Of a stretch of DNA of 64,000 bases, positions 1 to 8,307 are shown piece after piece. The notes under the pieces are model-generated. The model had not been told where the DNA came from and did no database searches. It worked only from the letters and a program-made list of their open reading frames with translations. The first letter of the stretch is position 1. Each line of letters starts with the position of its first letter. This DNA is from Callipepla californica brunnescens (Eukaryota; Chordata; Aves; Galliformes; Odontophoridae). The stretch is from assembly GCA_023055505.1 (NCBI GenBank), contig JALIRH010000030.1:6134001-6198000 (forward strand), read 5' to 3'. The translations under genes and the position numbers were made by a program.

Positions 1-121
1 AGTTCATGGCAGTCTGGTTAATTTCATTTGACAGTAAACGAGTCGTACGTGCGTGCGAATAACGAGTGGTTTTAAAAGGCAGAATGTTGGCTCACGGCAC
101 GATGCATCATTGCTGGCCTTG

Positions 122-3100
122 TGACAATACACAATGGGGTCATTGGGGTCAATGGGGTCATCATTGGGGTCAGTGGGGTCATTAATGGGGTCAGTGTGGT
201 CAGTTGGGTCATTGGGATCAATGGGGTCATCAGTGGGGTCATTAATGGGATCAATGGGGTCAAGGGGTCATTAATTGGGTCAATGGGGTCATCACTGGGG
301 TCAGTGGGGTCAATGGGGTCATCAGGGGGGTCATCAATGGGGTCAATAGGGCCATCATTGGGGTCAGTGGTGTCAATGGAGTTTATGGGGTCATCAATGG
401 GGTCAGTGGAGTCAATGGGGTCAATGGGGTCATTAATGGGGTCAGTGGGGGTCAATGGGGTCATCATTGGGGTCAGTGTGGACATTAATGGGGTCAGTGT
501 GGTCAGTGGGGTCAGTGGGGTCATTGGGATCAATGGGGTCATCAGTGGGGTCATTAATGGGATCAGTGGGGTCAAGGGGTCATTATTGGGTCAATGGGGT
601 CATTGGAGTCAATGGGGTCATTAATGGGGTCAGTGTGGTCATTAATGGGGTCAGTGTGGTCAATGGGGTCAGTGGGGTCATTGGGATCAATGGGGTCATC
701 AGTGGGGTCAGTGGGGTCATCAATGGGGTCAATGGGGTCATCAATGGAGTCTATGGGGTCATCAATAGGGTCAGTGGGGTCATCAATGGGGTCAATGGGG
801 TCATCAATGGGGTCAATGGGGCCATCAATGGGGTCAGTGGGGTCAATGGAGCCATCATTGGGGTCCATGGTGTCATCAATGGAGTCAATGCGGTCATCAA
901 TGGGGTCACTGGGATCAGTGGGGTCAATGGGGTCATCAAAGGGGTCAGTGGGGTCATTAATGGGGTCAGTGGGGTCAAGGGGGCCATCATTGGGGTCCAT
1001 GGTGTCATCAATGGGGTCAGTGGGGTCATCAATGGGGTCAATGGGGTCATCATTGGGGTCAGTGGTGACAATGGAGTCTATGGGGTCATCAATGGGGTCA
1101 ATGGGGCCATCACTGGGGTCAGTGGGGTCATTGGGGTCAATGGGGCCATCATTGGGGTCAGTGGTGTCAATGGAGTCTGTGGGGTCATCAATAGGGTCAA
1201 TGGGATCAATGTGGTCAATGGGGTCATCAATGGGGTCAATGGTATCAATGGGGTCAATGGGGTCATCACTGGGGTCAGTGGGATCAATGGGGTCAATGGC
1301 GTCATCAATGGGGTCATCAATGGGATCAGTGGGGTCATCATTGGGGTCTGTGGGGTCAATGGGGCCATCATTGGGGTCCATGGTGTCATCAATGGGGTCA
1401 GTGGGGTCATCAATGGAGTCTATGGGGACATCAATGGGGTCACTGAGATCAATGGGGTCAGTGGGGTCATGAATGGGGTCAGTGGGGTCATCACTGGGGT
1501 CAGTGGGGTCAATGGGGTCAGTGGGGTCATTAATTGGGTCAGTGGGGTCATTGGGGTCAATGGGGCCATCATTGGGTCAGTGGTATCAATGGAGTCTATG
1601 GGGTCATCCATGGGGTCAATGTGGTCATCAATGGGATCAGTGGTCAAGGGGTCATTAATGGGGTCAGTGGGGTGACCAATGGGGTCAATGGGGTCAGTGG
1701 GGTCCTCAATTGGGTCAAAAAGGTCATTAATGGGGTCAATGGTATCAATGGGTCAATGGGGTCATTAATGGGGTCAGTGGGGGTCAATGGGTTCATCATT
1801 GGGGCCAATGTGGTCATTAATGGGGTCAGTGTGGTCATTGGGATCAATGGGGTCATCAGTGGGGTCATTAATGGGATCAGTGGGGACAAGGGGTCATTAA
1901 TTGGGTCAATGGGGTCATCACTGGGGTCAGTGGGGTCATTGGGGTCAATGGGGCCATCATTGGGGTCAGTGGTGTTAATGGAGTCAATGGGGTCATCCAT
2001 GGGGTCATCAACGGGGTCAGTGGGGTCATCAATGGGGTCAATGGGGTCATCAGTGGGGTCAGTGTGGTCATTAATGGGGTCAGTGGGGTCAGTGGGGTCA
2101 GTGGGGTCATTGGGATCAATGGGGTCATCAGTGGGGTCATTAATGGGATCAATGGGGTCAAGGGGTCATTAATTGGGCCAATGGGGTCATTGGGGTCAAT
2201 GGGGTCATCATTGGGGTCAATGGGGTCATCATTGGGGTCAGTGGTGTCAATGGAGTCTGTGGGGTCATCAATGGGGTCAGTGGTATCAATGTGGTCAATG
2301 GGGTCATCCATGGGGTCAATGGGGTCATCAAGGGGGTCAGTGGGGTCAATGGGGTCAATGGGGTCATCAGTGGGGTCATCAATGGGGTCAATGGGGCCAT
2401 CATTGGGGTCAGTGGTGTCAATGGAGTTTATGGGGTCATCCATGGGGTCAGTGGAGTCAATGGGATCAATGGGGTCATTAATGGGGTCAGTGGGGGTCAA
2501 TGGGGTCATCATTGGGGTCAATGTGGTCATTAATGGGGTCAGTGTGGTCAGTGGGTTCAGTGGGGTCATTGGGATCAATGGGGTCATCAGTGGGGTCAGT
2601 GGGGTCATTAATGGGATCAATGGAGTCTATGGGTCATTAATTGGGTCAATGGGGTCATCACTGGGGTCAATGGGGTCATCATTGGGGTCAATGGGGTCAT
2701 CATTGGAGTCAGTGGTGTCAATGGAGTCTGTGGGGTCATCAATGGGGTCAGTGGGATCAATGTTGTCTATGGGGTCATCCATGGGGTCAATGGGGTCAAT
2801 GGGGTCATCAATGGGGTCATCAATGGGGTCAGTGGGGTCATCAATGGGGTCAGTGGGGTCAATGGGGCCATCATTGGGGTCCTTGGTGTCATCAATGGAG
2901 TCAATGCGGTCATCAATGGGGTCACTGGGATCAGTGGGGTCAATGGGGTCATCAATGGGGTCAATGGGGTCATCACTGGGGTCATTGGGGTCAATGGGTT
3001 CATCATTGGGGTCAGTGGTGTCAATGGAGTCTATGGGGTCATCAATGGGGTCAATGTGGTCATCAATGGGGTCAGTGGGGTCATCAGTGGGGTCAGTGGG

Positions 3101-4380
3101 GTCATTAATTGGGTCAAGGGGTCGTTAATTGGGTCAATGGGGTCATTGGGGTCAATGGGGTCATTAATGGGGTCAGTGGGGTCAATGGGATCAATGTGGT
3201 CAATGGGGTCATCAATGGGGTCATCATTGCGGTCAGTGGGGTCATTAATGGGATCAATGGGGTCAAGGGGTCATTAATTGGGTCAATGGGGTCATTGGGG
3301 TCAATGGGGTCATCAATGGGGTCAAGGGGTTCAATGGGGTCAATGGGGTCATCAATGGGATCAATGGGGTCAGTGGGGTCAATGGGGCCATCATTGGGGT
3401 CAGTGGGGTCAATGGAGTCTATGGGGTCATCCATGGGGTCAATGGGGCCATCACTGGGGTCAGTGGGGTCATTGGGGTCAATGGGGCCATCATTGGGGTC
3501 ATTGGTATCAATGGAGTCTATGGGGTCATCCATGGGGTCAGTGGGGTCATCCATGGGGTCAGTGGGGTCAATGGGGTCAAGGGGTCATTAATTGGGTCAA
3601 TGGGGTCATTAATGGGGTCAATGGGATCAATGTGGTCAATGGGGTCATCAATGGGGTCATCCATGGGGTCAGTGGGGTCAATGGGGTCATCAGTGGGGTC
3701 AATGGGGCCATCATTGGGTCAGTGGTATCAATGGAGTCTATGGGGTCATCCATGGGGTCAGTGGGGTCATCCATGGGGTCAGTGGGGTCAATGGGGTCAA
3801 GGGGTCATTAATTGGGTCAATGGGGTCATTGGAGTCAATGGGGTCATCCATGGGGTCAGTGGGGTCATTAATGGGGTCAATGGGGTCAGTGGGGTCAATG
3901 GGGTCATCAATGGGGTCATCATTGCGGTCAGTGGGGTCATCAATGGGGTCAAAGGGGTCAAGGGGTCATTAATAGGGTCAATGGGGTCAGTGGGGTCAAT
4001 GGGGTCATCAATGGGGTCAATGGGGCCATCACTGGGGTCATTGGTATCAATGGAGTCTATGGGGTCATCCATGGGGTCAATGGGGTCATCACTGGGGTCA
4101 GTGGGGTCATTGGGGTCAATGGGGTCATTAATGGGGTCAGTGGGGTCATTGGAGTCAATGGGGTCATCACTGGGGTCAGTGGGGTCAATGGGGTCAGTGG
4201 GGCCATCATTGGGGTCAGTGGTGTCAATGGAGTCTATGGGGTCATCATTGGGGTCAATGGGGTCATTGGGGTCAATGGGGTCATCAATGGGGTCATCCAT
4301 GGGGTCAGTGTGGTCAATGGGGCCATCACTGGGGTCACTGGGATCACTGGGGTCACTGGGATCACTGGGGTCACTGGGAT
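122..4380. repeat. G-rich minisatellite M1
   Basis: Tandem array built almost only from a 9-bp unit GGGGTCAAT (variants GGGGTCAGT, GGGGTCATT) and a 12-bp unit GGGGTCATCAAT. Because both lengths are multiples of three, all forward frames stay open and give artificial low-complexity proteins (Gly-Ser-Met, Asn-Gly-Val or Trp-Gly-Gln-His rich). A marker block, AAGGGGTCATTAATTGGG and variants, recurs near 261, 1890, 2158, 3116, 3265, 3575 and 3799, so there is higher-order structure. The plus strand carries runs of four G every 5 to 8 bases. The first 121 bases of the window are unique and hold nothing recognisable. Confidence 0.95.
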
Positions 4381-4421
4381 GAATCACGACTCCGGGAGCG
4401 CCCCGTTTCCCGCACCCGTCC

Positions 4422-4427
4422 TTTATT
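4422..4427 (-). promoter_or_regulatory. Poly(A) signal AATAAA
   Basis: AATAAA on the minus strand, 35 nt after the TAA stop of the candidate terminal exon, which is a normal distance for a short 3' UTR. The transcript would end just before or at the edge of minisatellite M1. Confidence 0.5.
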
Positions 4428-4461
4428 CCCGGCACACAGCGCTTAACGAGCGCGCCGCTAA

Positions 4462-4599
4462 TTAGCTCTCTGACGAGGGGCAGTCGGGGGCGCAGCTGCA
4501 CGCCGCGTGCGGGGCCGACACGGCCGAGCTCGGGGGGCGGCGCCCGTTCACCACCAGCGCCAGCGGGGACGGCACGCGCACTGCCGAGAACGAGAAGCT
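4462..4599 (-). CDS. Candidate 3'-terminal coding exon of an unidentified gene (partial)
   Basis: Between two minisatellites lies about 240 bp of unique, CpG-rich DNA that reads as the last exon of a minus-strand gene. Going 5' to 3' on the minus strand there is a branch-point-like CTAAT, a pyrimidine-rich stretch, an acceptor CCCGCAG ending at 4600, 45 open codons, a TAA stop (4462-4464) and an AATAAA signal 35 nt further on. The peptide begins SFSFSAVRVPSPLALVV and ends CSCAPDCPSSES. It has no repeat character, unlike everything around it. Upstream exons would lie beyond minisatellite M2 or beyond the ERV-A insertion; none is visible. I do not recognise the protein family. An alternative acceptor two bases downstream (CAGAG) would change the frame. 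Confidence 0.5.
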   Translation of the reverse strand, partial: SFSFSAVRVPSPLALVVNGRRPPSSAVSAPHAACSCAPDCPSSES

Positions 4600-4620
4600 C
4601 TGCGGGACCAGGACACACCA

Positions 4621-5887
4621 ATTAGGACCAGTATGGACCAGTACGGACCAATATAGACCAGTACAGACCAGTATGGAACAGTACGGACCGGTATGGAACA
4701 GTACGGACCAGTACGGACCAGTACAGACAAGTATGGAACAGTACGGACCAGTACGGACCAGTACGGACCAGTATGGACCAGTACAGACCAGTATGGACCA
4801 GTATGGACCAGTACAAACCAGTACAGACCAGTACAGACCAGTACGGACCAGTACAGACCAGTATGGGCCAGTACAGACCAGTATGGAACAGTATGGACCA
4901 GTACAGACCAGTATGGAACAGTACAGACCAGTATGGAACATTACGGACCAGTATGGAACAGTACAGACCAGTATGGACCAGTATGGACCAGTACAGACCA
5001 GTATGGACCAGTACAGACCAGTACGGACCAGTACAGACTGGTACGGGCCAGTACAGACCAGTATGGAACAGTATGGACCAGTACAGACCAGTATGGAACA
5101 GTACGGACCAGTATGGAACATTACGGACCAGTATGGAACAGTACAGACCAGTATGGACCAGTATGGACCAGTACGGACCAGTACGGACCAGTACGGACCA
5201 GTACGAACCAGTACGGACCAGTACGGACCAGTACGGACCAGTACGGACCAGTATGGACCAGTACGGATCAGTATGGACCAGTACGGACCAATATAGACCA
5301 GTACAGGTGAGTAAGGACCAGTACGGACCAGTATGGAACAGTACAGACCAGTATGGACCAGTACAGATGAGTATGGAACAGTACGGACCAGTGCAGACCA
5401 GTACGGACCAGTATGGAACAGTACGGACCAGTACGGACCAGTACGGACTGGTACGGGCCAGTACAGACCAGTATGGACCAGTACGGATCAGTATGGACCA
5501 GTACGGACCAATATAGACCAGTACAGACCAGTAAGGACCAGTAAGGACCAGTACGGACCAGTATGGAATAGTACAGACCAGTATGGACCAGTACAGATGA
5601 GTATGGAACAGTACGGACCAGTACAGACCAGTACGGACCAGTATGGAACAGTACGGACCAATATAGACCAGTACAGACCAGTAAGGACCAGTATGGACCG
5701 GTATGGAACAGTACGGACGAGTATGGACCAGTACGGACCAGTACAGACCAGTATGGACCAGTACAGACCGATATGGACCAGTAAGGACCAGTATGGACCA
5801 GTACAGACCAGTATGGACCAATATGGACCAGTAAAGACCAGTACGGATTAGTATAGAACAGTACGGACCAGTATGGAACAGTACGGA
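4621..5887. repeat. 10-bp minisatellite M2
   Basis: About 126 copies of a decamer: GTACGGACCA, GTATGGACCA, GTACAGACCA, GTATGGAACA and small variants. The unit is very constant in length, so copies stay in register over 1.27 kb. As 10 is not a multiple of 3, the frames cycle every 30 bp and give long but meaningless reading frames on both strands. The array ends abruptly at the 5' LTR of ERV-A, so the provirus is inserted in, or joined to, this array. Confidence 0.95.
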
Positions 5888-6317
5888 TGTTGTGGTTTTG
5901 TGGTTTTGATGCCGGTATTCCACATCAGAACATCATGCAGGCCGTTAAGGAGTTAATGCTGTGGGAGCAGGGGAGGGGCGGAGCTCCGCACCGGACGGGA
6001 GGCCCGCGCTTTTTGTGGCGCGCGCGGTCGGGGCTGCCGTGAGGAGTTCTGCACGTGTAAAGTAAGCTCCCAGTTTTCTGGTTTGGAAATTTTGTCTCTC
6101 TCTCTCAATTGTTCAATTCTATTAGATTTAGTAAAGTTACCGTTCCTTCTCAGATCGTGTCGTTGTGTTTTTCTTTACAGACCCTCTATTCGCTCTGTTT
6201 TCCCCTCCCCCCGGAGCGTGCGGCTCTGCTGAGGCGGCCGCGTGGCCTCTGACGGGACAGTTTTTTTTTCCCTTCTCGGTTCCCCCTTGGGTTACTGTCA
6301 CGGATAACACCGTGACA
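5888..6317 (+). repeat. ERV-A 5' LTR
   Basis: 430 bp, starting TGTTGTGG and ending GTGACA, repeated at 11,584-12,032 and at 36,943-37,391. It has a GC box (GGGGCGG, 5975-5981) and no clear TATA box. It also contains a splice-like pair: donor GTAAGC near 6062 and acceptor TTTCTTTACAG ending at 6180. The right part is open in the gag frame. Confidence 0.9.
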
Positions 6318-6323
6318 CATTAT

Positions 6324-6341
6324 TGGTGGAGGATGCGGGCA
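6324..6341 (+). other. Probable primer-binding site, tRNA-Ala-like
   Basis: TGGTGGAGGATGCGGGC starts 6 bp after the LTR end. It resembles the complement of the tRNA-Ala 3' end in its first 8 bases, then needs a small gap. The matching site in ERV-B (37,399) reads TGGTGGAGAATGCGGGC, slightly closer. The proposed gag start codon (6333) lies inside this site. The tRNA assignment is an inference. Confidence 0.45.
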
Positions 6342-8279
6342 ATGCAGTATTTGTACTCCACTGTAAAACTGGTGCTGAGTGGACTAAGAGTTTTCATGTA
6401 CCTTAGAGCATGTTGGCGTCTTTTTAAGCTCCTCATGTTCAGCACTGGAGTCATGTATGTATACAGCTGCTTTAGTGTGCTGATGGGGTTACCCCCCTCC
6501 TGCCTAAACACCCTGGCTAATATGACAGATTATACTGCATTTGGATTGGTTTCCAGGTACTCTTTTCAAGTTTTTACCTATGTTCAAGATGTCAGCCTGG
6601 TGACTGTGTTATCCATTTTTCTGAATGTACTCACTGTAACAGTAATTTACATCCTGTGTAGGAAGCCTTCCTCAGAACCAGAGAGTGTTGAATGGCAGGG
6701 AAGGTGGGAAAAATTAGGAAAGAAATTAGAAGCGTGGGGACCCCCGGTGCAATGTGATTTTGATCTTGAGCACCTGCGGGATCCTGAGAAATTCAGTGAG
6801 TGTTTAGGTCAGGAGTCATGTGACTCAGGGAGATCTGAGAAGGAACGGATTGTCTGGGGCTTGGCTTGTGCTTATCGAGCTATAATTGATATTCTTGAGA
6901 GAAATGGTTTCCAAACCGAGGTTCAGAACAAAAATGAAAACCTTGAGGTTAAACCTGACCAGTCACAGGAAGCACTGGCATCCATGTCGGTTGCCCCTGT
7001 GGAAAGCCAGAAATGGAAACTTGTGTCCTCTCGGCTAGAACGGAAAGAAGAAGAAGCAGAGAAAAAAAAGGAAGATCCAGGTGAGGGGCCCTCTTCAGCA
7101 TCAACTCCATCACCACCACCACCTAAAAAGGCCACTAAGGAAGGTGAGAAACGTGGAGACGACAGAGATGAGAGAGAAGAGGAAGATCCAGGTGAGGGGC
7201 CCTCCTCAGCACCACCACCACCACCACCACCTAGAAAGGCCACTAAGAAAAGTGTGAGGCATGGAGAGGACAGTGATAATGAAGAAATCACCATTACTAC
7301 TATTCGTCGGCCCCTAAAGATGACTGAAATCCAGGGTTCAAGAAAGGAGTTTGTACGGCGCTCAGATGAACCTATTGTCACCTGGTTGCTGCGGTGTTGG
7401 GACAACGGTGCCAGCAGCGTGTCCCTTGATGGCAACGAAGCCCGCCAACTGGGAAGCATTGCTCGAGACCCAGCTATTGACAGAGGGATTAGTAGATGTC
7501 TGAGTGGAGTTGCTACCCTCTGGGAACGAGTACTAGTGGCTGTAAAGGAGAGATTTCCTTACAAAGACGATCTGGAGCCTAAGGTGGAAAGATGGAATAC
7601 TGTGGAGAAGGGCGTCCAATTTTTGAGAGAAATGGCTGTAGTAGAAATGCTGTACGATCCTACTTTCGTCCCTAACAATCCACACCAGGACCGCGATCCT
7701 GAGAAAGCATGGTGTAAAGCTGATGTATATCGGAAGCTCTCAAAAACAGCACCAGAAAGGTACGCAAGTACACTGGTAGCAACATTCAATATACTCGAGG
7801 GCCGAAACAGAAGACTCCCATTTCATGAAGTGGTTACTACACTTCAAAATTTTGAACAACAACTTCCACCATCACACGTTTCCATTGCAGCTGTATCATC
7901 GGTAGCAGGAGAAGTCAGTGACATAAAGAAGATAGTGAAAATGATACTGGAGGAATTGTCCTTACTGATGAACCGGGATGGACCTGTGTCAGTATCAGAA
8001 ACACCGGATGAAGACGGGGATGATCCAAAGAATCTGATGGAGAAACTGATCAAACTGATAAAAGTCTCAGCCATCAAAGGCAACCGCCTCTCTGCTCGAG
8101 CAGATGACAGCAGTAACTTCATGTCGCGTGTGTCCATGTGGAGCTTCTTACGAGAAAATGGAGAGGACATGAAGAAGTGGCATAAAAAACCCACCCCTGC
8201 ACTACGAGCATGTGTGAGAGAATTACAGCAGAGATCAGCCACCAATGAAATTGCTCCGGTCACCACAGGTAACCAATAG
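6333..8279 (+). CDS. gag: ERV-A Gag polyprotein, open, with membrane-spanning N terminus
   Basis: Structural polyprotein of 648 residues, ending in TAG. The ATG at 6333 is the first one after the LTR, 15 bp from its end. Residues about 33-52 and 84-108 are strongly hydrophobic and look like two membrane spans, with an Asn-Met-Thr glycosylation sequon (residue 63) between them. Residue 2 is Arg, so the usual Gly2 myristoylation is not possible from this start. Residues about 247-310 are acidic and proline-rich and contain a 111-bp tandem duplication (units at 7071 and 7182) carrying EDPGEGPSSA. The following part (about 320-520, from TWLLRCWDNGASS) is the likely capsid region. No CCHC zinc knuckle is present. 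ERV-B carries the same protein, with one repeat unit and several breaks. Confidence 0.8.
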   Translation: MRAMQYLYSTVKLVLSGLRVFMYLRACWRLFKLLMFSTGVMYVYSCFSVLMGLPPSCLNTLANMTDYTAFGLVSRYSFQVFTYVQDVSLVTVLSIFLNVLTVTVIYILCRKPSSEPESVEWQGRWEKLGKKLEAWGPPVQCDFDLEHLRDPEKFSECLGQESCDSGRSEKERIVWGLACAYRAIIDILERNGFQTEVQNKNENLEVKPDQSQEALASMSVAPVESQKWKLVSSRLERKEEEAEKKKEDPGEGPSSASTPSPPPPKKATKEGEKRGDDRDEREEEDPGEGPSSAPPPPPPPRKATKKSVRHGEDSDNEEITITTIRRPLKMTEIQGSRKEFVRRSDEPIVTWLLRCWDNGASSVSLDGNEARQLGSIARDPAIDRGISRCLSGVATLWERVLVAVKERFPYKDDLEPKVERWNTVEKGVQFLREMAVVEMLYDPTFVPNNPHQDRDPEKAWCKADVYRKLSKTAPERYASTLVATFNILEGRNRRLPFHEVVTTLQNFEQQLPPSHVSIAAVSSVAGEVSDIKKIVKMILEELSLLMNRDGPVSVSETPDEDGDDPKNLMEKLIKLIKVSAIKGNRLSARADDSSNFMSRVSMWSFLRENGEDMKKWHKKPTPALRACVRELQQRSATNEIAPVTTGNQ

Positions 8280-8307
8280 AGGGGCCCTGCCCTCAGCCAG
8301 GGGAGGG
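8277..8307 (+). promoter_or_regulatory. Gag-Pol UAG readthrough site with downstream hairpin
   Basis: Gag ends in CAA-TAG and pro continues in the same frame without another stop. Five nucleotides after TAG lies a stem: CCCTGCCCT (8285-8293), loop CAGCC, then AGGGGAGGG (8299-8307), giving 8 pairs of 9 with one G-G mismatch. The same sequence is kept in ERV-B (39,224-39,254). In-frame UAG plus a downstream structure is how gammaretroviruses make Gag-Pol; its use here is an inference. Confidence 0.65.

Noticed and set aside
122..5887. Long open frames on both strands in M1 and M2, up to more than 400 codons
   Set aside because: They come from unit lengths divisible by 3 (M1) or a 30-bp cycle (M2). 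Composition is low-complexity, several frames are open at once, and no start, splice or domain support exists.
4621..5887. CRISPR-like regular repeats
   Set aside because: No spacers; the units are continuous, and the DNA is of vertebrate type.
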